Translations under genes and position numbers: made by a program | Shown: positions 1-11,190 of the stretch, piece by piece | Layout of the letters: every line of letters starts with the position of its first letter | Numbering within the stretch: position 1 is the first letter of the stretch | From: Oncomelania hupensis | Taxonomy: Eukaryota > Mollusca > Gastropoda > Littorinimorpha > Pomatiopsidae | Direction of reading: 5' to 3' | Length of the DNA: 64,000 nt | NCBI GenBank assembly: GCA_036898135.1 | Contig: CM072514.1 | Span: forward strand, 85,037,768 to 85,101,767 | The notes under the pieces: model-generated | Databases searched by the model: none | The model's input: the letters and a program-made list of their open reading frames with translations, nothing else | Told to the model about the DNA's origin: nothing

Positions 1-398
1 CCCACGTCGTCCATTCCGCTGAGATGATGTAATATATAAATATAGAGCTGAATAAAAGCGTCATGGCCACAGGGTCTTCATTGTTCGTATTTGGAAGGGT
101 AATGTTGGGGTTTCTTCTCGTCTGGACATGATGAGAGACCAGTACCTGGTCTGATTTTCTGGAAGCCTTTTTGCAGGGTCGCTAGACCCTTGTTCATTTT
201 TCCTTTTCAATATTATATAATAAATTAGGACGTAATGCTTCGCTTCGCGTCATTGTCGGAACAAACAATGGAACACAATACGTTTATTCCGGAATAATTG
301 TTGAGCGACCGGTGTATAAGTAGGAAAAAACACTGCTAAGAAAAAGCACTGGGAGTATTTTTCTTCCTAGGAACGATTTTGGAATGTCAATAGGATTG

Positions 399-835
399 TT
401 ACCGTACACAGTGGTAGAGTGTTTGACTGGCACCCCGATGACCCAAGTTCGAATCCCTCGGTGAGCGAGATGAAAAGTGACCATTTTTCACTGTCCATCC
501 GAACAGCATGATTGCTCTTGTGTGGTTCAGTGTTGAATTTAAGTCACTAGCCCCCTTTCCCTAGGGATGTTGTTGTTGTTTGTAGATTATAGTCACACGA
601 CACTTTCGCATATAGGTGACTACTGGACCGATTTATACTGACACCAGCGGGCCAGTTGTTGGTAAAGGGGAAAATAATATGATCACACGTTGACCAATCC
701 GGGATTCGAACCAGCGACCTTTCGTTTACTAGCAAGACGCTCTTACCAACTGAGCTACCCGGCCCCTCTTCCCTAGGGATTGGTTATGCCCGTCTGCCAT
801 ATCGCCAATGGTGGGTGTAGAAGTTACAGCTTTTT
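399..835 (+). repeat. tRNA-derived SINE, family A, split by a nested SINE
   Basis: The head contains an A-box-like GTGGTAGAGTG and a B-box-like GTTCGAATCCC about 35 bp apart, the arrangement of an internal RNA polymerase III promoter. The body (CACTGTCCAT, GGTTCAGTGTTG, CCATATCGCCAATGGTGGG) matches an uninterrupted copy at 53848-54055. The body breaks at 568 and resumes at 769 because another SINE has inserted. The family assignment rests on the match between these two copies within the window. Confidence 0.8.
569..768 (-). repeat. tRNA-derived SINE, family B, nested in family A
   Basis: Read on the minus strand the element starts near 768 with a tRNA-like head: an A box (TAGCTCAGTTGGTAAGAGC) and a B box (GGTTCGAATCC). 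It ends in an (AAC)n tail, seen on the plus strand as GTTGTTGTTGTT at 569-580. It is flanked by a perfect 12-bp target duplication TTCCCTAGGGAT at 557-568 and 769-780, so the insertion is directly demonstrated. The head is too degenerate and too tightly joined to the SINE body to call a functional tRNA gene. Confidence 0.85.
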
Positions 836-1491
836 TTGTTCATTTACTTATGTCGGCTGTATTTTAATCCCAACAGCCTAGCGCCTACGCATGCTAAACA
901 GCTGATATTTTCAAGCCAAGATAGACGGGCTCGGCAAAAATAACAGTCTGGAGTGGTATTCATGAAACAGTTGACCCAGATGATAAATCCGCGAAGTCGT
1001 ACGGTAGGGTACGGATTTATCTACGGCTTGGCGGACTTATCCACTTAGTCACCTTCAAGGCTAACACCCCTGGTGAACTTGCTAATCACATTAAAATTGG
1101 GTCCAACCCCATTATAATCGGGGTCATGACTACAAATTAATACCAGCACTTTTTGTCTTATACAATTACTACAACACTGACTACTTCAGATCAGCTCAAA
1201 CTGGCAGTAATGGCAATTTAGAATGTTACCACTCATTAAAGTCATGTAGGCCGTACCATTGGTGCCACTGTAAATAACAAACAAGACGGCCAGCCATTCA
1301 AATGTATTTCCAGGCACACACATACAATTCCTATTGCAGCTAGTGAAGACAGCGACCTATCATTTCATGATTTCGCATTGGGACGTTATGATAAAGCAAC
1401 TTAACAGGATCCGCGAGTCTCCTCTCTGAAAATCCTTTCCGGGAAGAGAGGGGACTATAAACTGATTAAAATAAAATAATAATAAATAAAT
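836..1491. other. No gene recognised
   Basis: AT-rich unique-looking sequence between the SINE pair and the first LINE copy. No open frame, exon or known repeat was recognised. Confidence 0.5.
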
Positions 1492-4441
1492 AACGAGAGA
1501 CAACATCGTCATAGGAACCTGGAATGTCAGGACCGTAACTGTGGAAGGAAAATTAGAAGACTTGGCCCACGAGCTGGACCACTATCGATGGAACATGTTA
1601 GGTATCCACGAACTGCGCTGGAAATACATAGGTGAAACAACGACCGACAAAGGCCACAAGCTTTATTTCAGCGGGAGAGATGACAGGCATGAACACGTCG
1701 TTGGATTCTTGGTCCACAAAGACATTCTATCCACTGTCATGGGTTGCCGCCCAGTCTCCAGTAGACTCATTACCATCCGTATGAGAGCAGCCACTTTCAA
1801 CATCACTATCATCCAGGTCTATGCCCCAACGTCAGACTATGACGACGGCAAAGTCGAGGATTTCTATGAACATCTACAGGCTGTGCTTGACCAAGTGCCG
1901 AAGAAGGACATAGTCATAGTGCAAGGCGACTGGAATGCCAAAGTTGGCCAAGATGCGCACCACAACTGGGGAGACACATGTGGACCCCACTGCAACAACG
2001 AGACAAATTACAGAGATCTTAGACTCTTGGAGTTTGTCAGATGCAACAATCCGATACTGGCAAAAACGCTTGGTCTCCACAAAAAAATCCAGACGATGGA
2101 CATGGCACAGTCCCAGCGGGGAGCATCACAACCAGATTGATTACATCATGGTCAAGACACGCTTCAGATCAAGCATCAACATTGGCAGGACACGCACTTT
2201 TCCAGGAGCAGACAAAGAAAGTGACCACGATCTCGTGATGATGTCCTTCCGGCTCCACTTGAAGAGAGTATACACAGCAAAGTGCACCAGACTAAAGTTC
2301 TACCTGGACAAACTGCAAGACCCGGAGGTGGCAGAAATACTTCAGGCCACAATTGGAGGGAAATTTGCACCTCTGCTCATTTTGGGAGCTGATGAAGTAG
2401 ATGTCAACACCATGACCACCACCTTCAACTCAGCTGTGATATATGCCGCCACTGAGATCCTTGGCAAGCACCGCCCAAAGAAAAAACCGTGGATCACAAC
2501 TGAACTTTGGGATCTGTGTGATAAACGAAGAGAGATGAAAAAGAAAAAGAACACCTCACAGGAAGCTGATGTCTACCGAAAAATCAACAATGACACCCGA
2601 AAAGGCATGCGCACAGCAAAGAAGAACTGGATAGAAGAGAATGACAGGAAATAGAGAACAGTCTGAACGAGAACAACAGAAAGAATGCCTACCAGACCGT
2701 GAAGCTGCTGACAAGTGTTAAACAGCCAAAAGTTTCCACGATCCAAAGCAAGTCTGGCATATGCCTTACAGAAGAACAAGAAGTCTTGGATAGATGGACA
2801 GACTACTGCTCTGACCTTTACAACCACACATCAAACGGAGACCCATTAGTTCTAGCATGTCCTGAGAACAGAGAAGAAGAGGAAATCCTCCCAATTCTCC
2901 GAGAAGAAGTTGAGGCAGCAGTACAATCGCTGAAAAAGGGGAAGTCAGCGGGATTGGACAACACACCCGCGGAACTGCTTCAAGCAGGAGGAGAAGCGAT
3001 GATTGACGCACTCACCATTATCTGTAACAAGATCTGGCAGATTGGGGAGTGGCCTACACCATGCACCCAGACGCTTGTCCTCACTCTTCCCAAAAAAATG
3101 GTAACCTTCAGGAATTTGAAAATTACCGCACCATCAGCCTCATCAGCCATCCCAGCAAGGTCCTCCTGAAAATAATACTCAAAAGATTGAAACCCCAAGC
3201 TGAACAAATCATAGCTGAAGAACAAGCAGGATTCAGGGCAGGGCGAAGTACCACTGAACAGATTTTCAACCTCAGCATAATCTGTGAGAAATACCTACAA
3301 CACCAACAACATCTATATCATGTGCTTGTAGACTTCAAAAAGGCGTTTGACCGAGTCTGGCATGCAGCTCTGTGGGCAACAATGAGAGTTTACAACATCA
3401 GACCTAAAATTATTGAAGTCATCAAAAGCCTGTATGACAAGGCTACCAGTGCAGTCCTCCACAACAACGCCATCGGAAACTGGTTCAGAACAACAATCGG
3501 TGTGCGTCAGGGATGCCTACTCTCTCCAACACTCTTCAACATCTTCCTAGAGCGCATCATGTCAGATGCCCTTGCAGATCACGAAGGCAAAGTCAGCATA
3601 GGGGGAAGAGCAATCTCCAACCTTCGATTTGCGGATGACATTGATGGATTGGCTGGAGAGGAACAAGAACTTGAACAGCTGGTTCAGAGGCCTGACACCA
3701 GCTCCAGAGCCTATGGAATGGAAATAAGTGCAGAGAAGACCAAAATGATGACCAACAACACCAATGGCATCAACACGGACATCAAAGTCCAAGGCCAATC
3801 CCTCAACACAGTGCATAGCTTCAAATATTTAGGAGCCATTGTATCAGACAATGGGTCCCGACAGAAAGTCCTCTCCAGGATCGCACAAACAACTGCTGCC
3901 CTGGGGGGTGGGGGGTGGGGGGGATTGATACCAATTTAAAAAGACAGGACCATCAGTCCTGCGGTCTCTTGTCATCTCCATCTTCCTATACGCTTGCGAA
4001 ACATGGACCCTCACAGCAGATCTACAACGAAGAATACAAAGCATGGTGATGAGGTGCTACAGAAGACTTCTGGGCATTTCCTATACCCAGCACATCACCA
4101 AAGACGAAGTCCGACAGACCATCACACAAGCCATTGGACAACACAATGACCTCCTCACAGTGGTTAAAAAACGGAAACTCCGATGGTATGGCCACGTCAC
4201 CAGATCATCAGGTCTTGCAAAGACCATCCTGCAAGGCACAGTGCAAGGAGGTAGAAGAAGAGGGAGACCGAAAAAGAGGTGGGAGGACAACATTCGAGAA
4301 TGGACTGGTTTGACACTGAGCGAAACAATCAGGGTTGCTGAGGACAGGAAAAGATGGAGTACGCTGGTTAAACGATCATCTGTGGTGCCCCTACGACGTC
4401 CTGATTTAGCTCGGAAGAGGCCGCTGGACCTAAAGCAATAA
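1492..4441 (+). pseudogene. RTE-like non-LTR retrotransposon, copy 1 (APE endonuclease + RT), broken
   Basis: This is a degenerate copy of an autonomous LINE whose single polyprotein carries an N-terminal APE-type endonuclease and a reverse transcriptase. It starts 5'-truncated just before the segment encoding IVIGTWNVRT. Endonuclease motifs seen include GDWNAKVGQ and SDHDLVMMSF; RT motifs include FRAGRSTTEQIF, FKKAFDRVW, GVRQGCLLSP and the catalytic LRFADDID near 3630. The C-terminal YRRLLGISYTQHIT segment is of the type seen in RTE-related elements. Against the better copy at 14490-17470, frameshifts lie near 2085 (extra A), 2645 and 3095, and a G-rich replacement plus deletion lies near 3900-3960, so at least five frame fragments result. 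The 3' end differs from the other copies: instead of a (GGATA)n tail it carries CTCGGAAGAGGCCGCTGGAC and then CTAAAGCAATAACC. The clade assignment is inferred from protein resemblance. Confidence 0.85.
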
Positions 4442-4489
4442 CCATGTAACGTAATGTAATTTAAACGTTGTAAATCTGAGTGATGCCAT

Positions 4490-4600
4490 CATAGTTGCTG
4501 AGGACAGAGAAAGATGGAGTACGCTGGTTAAACGATCATCTGTGGTGCTCCTACGACCTCTGAGTTACGGGATAGGATAGGATAGGATAGGATAGGAAAT
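4490..4600 (+). repeat. Second RTE 3' end with (GGATA)n tail, in tandem behind copy 1
   Basis: This repeats the last about 80 bp of the RTE coding end (GCTGAGGACAGAGAAAGATG through TCATCTGTGGTG) and then ends in ACGGGATAGGATAGGATAGG. Copy 1 therefore has two different 3' ends in series: the CTCGGAAGAG-type tail at about 4408-4450 and this (GGATA)n tail. Confidence 0.75.
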
Positions 4601-4664
4601 CTGCTTTATGTAACGCACTTGGAGCTTCCCTTTGAGGGACAAGCGAGCTTCTTAAATGAATTAA

Positions 4665-4743
<79 letters not shown>
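4665..4743. repeat. (ATT)n microsatellite
   Basis: An uninterrupted ATT repeat of about 75 bp directly downstream of the RTE-derived sequence. Confidence 0.95.
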
Positions 4744-4744
<1 letters not shown>

Positions 4745-4828
4745 CAACCCCCGCGAACTTTCCTCCTGTAGCAGAACACGCATTATATCTTTTAGGCCTA
4801 CGTGATAACTATTTATTTTAATTTAGTC

Positions 4829-4945
4829 GTTTTTATAGCGCTTTTCCAGTTCAAGGGCTGCTCAAGGCGCTGGTCGATACATTATCTAACTCAAACCGCC
4901 CACTTGCAACCTTGGTCTGACGCCCAAACAAATGAGCACAACTGT
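4829..4945 (+). repeat. Dispersed repeat family D, short copy
   Basis: This carries the family hallmark: ATAGCGCTTTTCCAG, then CTGCTCAAGGCGCTGG and CGCCCACTTGCAACCTT, then GTCTGACGCCCA. The same order recurs at 8265-8530, 19836-19935 and 43965-44215, and rearranged at 49690-50260. Minus-strand pieces are at 21780-21852 and 42395-42530. It is probably a SINE or MITE body; the class is not established. Confidence 0.75.
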
Positions 4946-5700
4946 AACTCGTTCACTCAATAGAGTTTATGTGACAAGCATTCCCTTGTTGCTTTCAATG
5001 GAAATTGTGTGTGAGAACTGAGACTAGTTTTACAACAGAACTCTTCTGTATTCAAGTAATAAATTCCCCTATGCGAACAAAGACCGATTGTTATCTTTTC
5101 ATGCTAGTGCCAGAAGAGAAGGTTTTGTGTAGAAATAAGCCAGTAGATCACATACTTGCAAAAACCCTTGTCCGTGCACCAAAAGGGGCTTGGCGTTAAC
5201 AACTAACCCGTAGTCATGGACATGGAAAGTTTTCTACTATGCTTTTGTTGCAACATCCACATTTCATCAGAACGAAACTAAAGGCTATGAGTAATTATTC
5301 AAAATCAAACTAACTAAAGTATTAATTAATTAATTAATGGAATGTTCTTGCTTCCCACTTTGTAAATACGAAACCAAAGCTTCTGGAATATTTAAAATCA
5401 AAATAAATAAATAAATAAATAAATAATTGTTGCTTAAGGTCGCCTGGACGATTGATAATATTTCAAATATAAAATCAATACCTTTCTATCTCAGTATAGT
5501 TGCTAGCATAGTTCTGATGAAATCTCTAATACCAGAACTGTGCACACTCAAAATGTTCATCAGTAGCAAACAAACCAAATTTTCAGTAGCAAGCTGTAAC
5601 GACAGTTCAAGACATAATTCTGCTCACAAAGCACACAAACTGAAACACTACGAGGCAGTAGAATGGGAATTAAAATCTGTTACATTTTTTGTTGTTGTTT
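4946..5700. other. No gene recognised
   Basis: AT-rich sequence with small tetranucleotide runs, TTAA-type near 5325 and AAAT-type near 5403. The open frames here look like chance frames. Confidence 0.4.
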
Positions 5701-5779
5701 AACAAAACCTTTATTAGCAGAGTATCAAAATATACAAATTAGGACAATATTTTATGTAACAAAATGTATGGCTGGACAT

Positions 5780-6000
5780 TAATAATGATTTTAACTTGGT
5801 TACATACTTTTTAACTGCATTAATACAACTGGAAAAAGTCGAAAAATTTGAATAAATAATGCATTTTTGTATATATTCATTATATAATAGAAATCTACCA
5901 TTGTCATTTAATAGGTGTCCAATACTATAAATCTTTTCTAACCAATTTATAATATACAAAAAACAGGCTTTTTACCAATTAGTATGTTAATATTTAGTGG
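5780..6000 (-). pseudogene. L1-like LINE ORF2 C-terminal fragment
   Basis: The minus-strand translation reads PLNINILIGKKPVFC, then a break, then INWLEKIYSIGHLLNDNGRF and a stretch ending CINAVKKYV. This follows the order typical of the C-terminal part of L1/Tx1-type ORF2 proteins (PLW-N-I-pvf, then W-GI-di-L-dG-f, then f-y-i-ai). No RT core is left and stops interrupt the frame. The call rests on motif order alone. Confidence 0.5.
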
Positions 6001-6890
6001 TTCTGAGGAACTTTGTATTGGTACATGATTACCAAATTCATTGTAAGCACTGTTAATACAATAACACTGTTAATCTTCTCACTCTTTTTTTTTATCTTTT
6101 AAAGCTGGCTTCATAATTTTTTTTAATCACAAGTATGAAGTTGCAACCACACAAGTGCTGAACGAACTAGAAACAAACGCGCGCTTCCGGTTCGAAAAAC
6201 GTCTTTTAAGCACAACTAGTCAAAAACATCTGAAAACAGAAAAAAAGTATAAAAAAAAAATTTTAAGTAAACAAATCGGAATTTCGGAATTTTAATAAGT
6301 AATTTGTAGCTCCGTATTCTGCTCATGAAAATAGGAGAAAATACGGAAAATCCGTAGATGTGCACAGGTCTGTAATACCCACAATATGGGACGGCAGGCA
6401 TGTTAATAAGGAACATACTAAGCTAGGGCACAAGTGACTGATCACTCAGCAATCAATACCCATCAATAGCATAAGAAGATAAGATCTAGAAGAAGGGCCT
6501 TATCAGTGATAAGCCCTATAACGCTAGCAAGACGAGAGTAAGCTCCGTGTCGAATTATCAATATCGTATGAGTGTCCAATGACATAATGAAGAGAAAGTG
6601 CGTGTAGGTTATATAATAGAGTAGTGGTAGAGCAACATTGATATAGGGTGGTTGAAAAGTACCTCTCTATTAAAAATAGCGTGAAACAACAACATATATT
6701 GTGAACATTACAGTAATAGAACGTAATATAAATGCTGGGCTCTAACTCTCTCTCTCACAGCGACAAGTGCAGCCCTTAATGGACCGTAAGTGTAAGGACC
6801 AAAAATAATTCTCAGAAGAAGAAAACCCAAGAAAACACCGACAATTTGATGTCAAGACTGTCCGCTGCATGTACCATAATAGGTACAATT
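6001..6890. other. No gene recognised
   Basis: AT-rich sequence without a recognisable exon or repeat family, leading into the pentanucleotide array. Confidence 0.4.
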
Positions 6891-6897
6891 ACAATTA

Positions 6898-7622
6898 CAG
6901 TACAATACAATGCAATGCAATACAATACAATACAATGCAATGCAATGCAATACAATACAATACAGTGCAATACAATGCAATGCAATGCAATACAATACAA
7001 TACAGTGCAATACAATACAATGCAATACAATACAATGCAATGCAATACACTGCAATACAATACAATACAATGCAATGAAATACAATGCAATGCAATACAA
7101 TACAATGCAATACAATACAATGCAATGCAATACAATACAATGCAATACAGTACAATACAATGCAATACAATACAATGCAATGCAATACAATGCAATACAG
7201 TACAATACAATGCAATACAATACAATGCAATACAATACAATGCAATACAATGCAATGCAATACAATACAATGCAATACAATACAATACAATGCAATACAA
7301 TACAATGCAATGCAATACAATGCAATACAGTATAATACAATCCAATCCAATGCAATGCAATACAATACAATACAGTACAATACAATACAATACAATACAA
7401 TACAATACAATACAATGCAATGCAATACAATACAATGCAATACAATGCAATGCAATACAATACAATGCAATACAATACAATACAATGCAATACAATACAA
7501 TGCAATGCAATACAATGCAATACAGTACAATACAATCCAATGCAATGCAATACAATACAATACAGTACAATACAATACAATACAATACAATACAATACAA
7601 TACAATACAATACAATGCAATA
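6898..7622. repeat. Pentanucleotide array (CAATA / CAATG)n
   Basis: About 725 bp are built of 5-bp units, mostly ACAAT and GCAAT with a few GTACA, TCCAA and GAAAT variants. Because neither unit makes a stop in most frames, both strands show open frames longer than 200 codons with period-5 peptides. These are artefacts, not genes. The order of ATACA and ATGCA units is not random: blocks such as TACAATACAATGCAATGCAA recur, as expected from slippage and unequal exchange. Confidence 0.95.
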
Positions 7623-8264
7623 AATTATAAAATCACTAAAGTAAAACTTGGAAGAATTATTTCTGCTTTCTGAAGACAGCCGAGTAATTAAAAGTATTCG
7701 ATTTTCCTTAAATGTACAATGGCAATAACTATCAGTACAGTAAGTCCTCGGGTTAGGCCGGTCTCGACTTACGTTGTTTCGTGGTTACGACGCTCCTCCC
7801 CATAAAAATATAATAATTAATATTACGCGTCGTTCCGTCTTACGCGGTTTAGCGTCGTAAGCGACGTAAACAAACGGGAGCTAGTTTCTGGCGAGCTGCG
7901 GAAGAATACGCTTTGTTGTGGTTATACGTCGGGGAAGACGGCGTCGCTTCCTACGCTGGCGTCGCTTCATACGCTCAGTCACTGTACATACGCCATTTTG
8001 GTTGTTTATGACGTCTATCTCTCTCACGTGTTTTATCGTATGTCATTAACAGTTACAGTACAGTATATAGCACTGCACTTACAGTACAGGCATTTTTCCT
8101 TATGTTCCGACTTACGATGAAATCGAGTTACGACGCGTCCAACGAACGGACCAACGTCGTAACTCGAGGACCCCTAGCAGTAAAAGCAAAGAGAAACTTC
8201 AAAGAATTCCATCTGCTTTTCTTGCAGTAGAGTATAAATCTTATTCATTTATTTATTTACTTAT

Positions 8265-8530
8265 TGGTTCTTATATAGCGCTTTTTCAGCTCAAGAGCTG
8301 CTTAAGGCGCTGGCCGATATAGGATCTTGCTCAAGCCGCTCATGGCGCGCACTTGCAACCTTTGGGTGCACAGTCTGACGCCCAGACAACTGAGCATAAT
8401 CCTGGGCGACCGGGGATGGGGAAGAAGGGACCTAGTGCTGGGTGTATTTGTGTAGCCGGCACTCCCCCGTCTAGGACATGAGCTTCAGGATCTTTAAAGT
8501 CTTGCCGAGTATCGAAGGAATAAAACGGCC
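8265..8530 (+). repeat. Dispersed repeat family D, long copy
   Basis: This lies in the spacer between the foldback arms. It shows TATAGCGCTTTTTCAGCTCA, CTTAAGGCGCTGG, GTGCACAGTCTGACGCCCAG, GGGCGACCGGGGATGGG, TGGGTGTATTTGTGTAGCCG and GTCTAGGACATGAGC in that order, which makes it one of the most complete copies in the window. Confidence 0.8.
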
Positions 8531-8594
8531 ATACTCCTGACATTGGCATAATGGCAATAAAAACAACATTGCCGCAGTTGATACAACAGGGGAT

Positions 8595-8685
8595 GAAGCC
8601 ATGAAGCCATGAAGCCATGAAGTCATGAAGCCATGAAGTCATGAAGCCATGAAGTCATGAAGTCATGAAGCCAGGAAGCCAGAGC
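8595..8685. repeat. Short tandem repeat of ATGAAGCC / ATGAAGTC
   Basis: Roughly ten 9-bp units of the type CATGAAGYC sit beside the right foldback arm. Confidence 0.85.
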
Positions 8686-9188
8686 AATTGCAGTACAATA
8701 CAGTCTGGAACCATTCTATATATACACGGGGTCCACGAGTTACGACGTTCATCCGTTCGTTGGACGCGTCGTAACCCGATTTTATCGTAAGTCGGAACGT
8801 AAGTTGAAGTTGAAGTAAGTCGGAACATAAAGAAAAATACCTGTACTGTACGTACAGTGCTATATACTGTACTGTAACTGTTAATGACATACGATAAAAC
8901 ACGTGAGAGAGATAGACGTCATAAACAACCAAAATGGCGTATGTACAGTGACTGAGCGTATGAAGCGACGCCAGCATAGGAAGCGACGCCGTCTTCCCCG
9001 CCGTATAACCACAACAAAGAGTATTCTTCCGCCGCTCGCCAGAAACTAGCTCCCGTTTGTTTACGTCGCTAAACCGCGTAAGACGGAACGACGCGTAATA
9101 TTATTTATTATATTTTTATGGGGAGGAGCGTCGTAACCACCGCACGAAACACCGTAAGTCGAGACCGGCATAACCCGAGGACTTACTG

Positions 9189-9493
9189 TATTATACATTG
9201 GAACTTGAAGCATTCAGAGTAGTTGAAAATTAACTCCCTATTGCAAATTGCTTATAACAGTTGTAAATAATACCGCATTTGTATAAAACAACATTTACCG
9301 TGATCCTTTATAGTCGTCGACTTTAACAGCTGATCTCTGATTTTATCTCACAGTGAGAAGCAGCACATACTAGACTGTATCCTGACTATGTAAGTGAGCT
9401 AGCTCAAACTGACATAAGGTCTAGGACCAAACAAAAGAGAGAAAAAAAGTAGAAGATATATAACACCGGACCATTAGGAGCTGCTTTGTATGA
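9189..9493. other. No gene recognised
   Basis: About 300 bp of unique-looking sequence between the two foldback structures. Confidence 0.4.
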
Positions 9494-11190
9494 AGCGCCA
9501 TTTGTAAATTAAATGGTTATTGTCATTATATCTATAGAACATACATTTTACCTGTATAAAAGATATGGTATAATTATAAAATGAATTATATTCCTATAAA
9601 ATACATTCTATAGCAATACAACACTTTTTATAGCTATAAAGCAACAATTTTATAGCTACAGACTACATTTTACGATATACAAGAGATCATACACGAATCG
9701 TCACGCCGTTTGTAAATATTAAACACAAAAAAACTATTTTATTTATAAACAAAATATTTTATAGGTAACCAATTCATTTTCTTTATAAACAAAACATTTT
9801 ATAAGTAACCAATTCATTTTACCTATAAACAAGTCATTGTATCTATAAACAAGTCATTTTATAGCAAAAACGATCTATAAAACTTCCTTTTATCTGTAAA
9901 CACTTCATTTTATAGCAACAACGAGCACTTCTATCTATAGAATACATTTTATAACACGTACAATGAATTGTACCTGTAGAATGCATTCGCGCCAATTATT
10001 TTCCAGTCGGCGCCTTACAATAATTTTATACTAACTTTCTCATTGTATAACTGCTTCTCTCCCTTCGAATATTTTTATTTTGTAACGTTCTAAGCGACCC
10101 AAAGTTGCTATGCGGTGCGCAAAGATGGCTGATGTGTTGTTTTTTTGTGTGTGTGTTTTTTAATTTAAATTTACGTCCCCGGACTCATTAAGCGTATAAG
10201 GGACGATTGGTTAATAGGTACATTCAACCAATTCAACGAAAAAAGGCCCCCTCCTCTCCCCCCTCCTGCACGTATGCGCTGGGCTCTCGCCTTTTCATGT
10301 GGAAGTGACGTTGCATAAGCTAAATTTAGATAGCTACGGCGCGTGTAGGGAAATCCCGCTAGGCCTATATCGACTTCCCGCGCTTACGGCTAATACGGCA
10401 TACTTGATGTCAACAATCTCCAAGGTAATAGTTACGATGGAAGCTGGTTTGCCTTCGTGCTTATCGATAGTTTTTCAAGACGACCAAAAAATAATTTGAA
10501 CAGTCGAGACTGACAATGCTGTCGCTGATGTTTTATCAACATTTCACTAGTATGGTCCTCGCCAATTTATATAGTACACTAGTATGGTCCTTGCCATTTT
10601 TTGTAGTAGACTTTAATGGTCTTTACCATGTTGAGTCGCTTAGAAGTTTACAAGTAGTCTACACGAGGATGGAGTTGCTTCCCTGGGATCAGCAATTCGA
10701 AAGTCAGTATAAAATTAATGTCATGCGCCGAATGTAAAATAATGCTCCGAATGCATTCTACAGGTAAAATGCATTGTATATATTATAACATTTATTTTAT
10801 AGATATAAAAGCTCTTTGTTGTTATAAAATGAATTGTTTACCTATAAAATGAATTGTTTATGTATAAAATGTAGTGTTTAGAGATAAAATGAAGTGTTTA
10901 GAGATAAAATAGTTTTTCGGAATAATATTTACAAACGGCGTGATGATCGCGTATGATTTCTCTTGTATATTGTAAAATGTAGTCTGTAGTTATAAAAATG
11001 TTGTTTTTAGCTATAAAAAGTTTTGTATTGCTATTGAATGTATTTTATAGACATAGAATTCATTTTATAAGTATACAATATCTTTTATACGGGTAAAATG
11101 TATGTTCTATAGATATAATGACAATAATGATTTAATTTACAAATGGCGCCTCATAGCTTTGGTCCCCTATACGCTTTTGTGTCCGGGGAC
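9494..11190. mobile_element. Second foldback element with long AT-rich inverted arms
   Basis: The left arm (about 9494-9995) and right arm (about 10745-11150) are inverted copies. GCGCCATTTGTAAATTAAAT at 9495-9514 pairs with its complement at 11130-11149, and GTAGAATGCATTC near 9977 pairs with GAATGCATTCTAC near 10749. Both arms are filled with about 20-bp units of the type ATTCATTTTATA-TATAAAC that have expanded differently in each arm. A 29-bp self-complementary segment (GTCCCC to GGGGAC) ends the right arm at 11162-11190 and appears inverted in the spacer at 10175-10204. The spacer open frames show no known domain. Superfamily unknown. Confidence 0.65.

Larger units (their letters stand above)
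7738..9188. mobile_element. Foldback: two inverted about 440-bp pogo/mariner-like MITE arms
   Basis: The left arm (7738 to about 8176) and right arm (about 8725-9188) are reverse complements over nearly their whole length. The outer ends are CAGTAAGTCCTCGGGTTA, each next to a TA dinucleotide (7736-7737 and 9189-9190), as expected for Tc1/mariner/pogo elements. Each arm's inner end is a similar motif (GGGTCCTCGAGTTACG on the left, GGGTCCACGAGTTACG on the right). The structure could therefore be either two separate MITEs in opposite orientation or one element with very long inverted repeats. The right arm carries an extra internal duplication of TTGAAGTAAGTCGGAAC. No transposase frame is present, so it is non-autonomous. 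Confidence 0.75.

Noticed and set aside
701..767. tRNA gene on the minus strand
   Set aside because: A and B boxes are present, but the head continues into a SINE body with an (AAC)n tail and is flanked by a target duplication.
6812..7673. Long open frames up to 275 codons on both strands (QYNAIQYN-type and CIVLYCIVLY-type peptides)
   Set aside because: They follow the 5-bp period of the CAATA/CAATG array exactly; no start context, domain or non-repeat coding sequence is attached.
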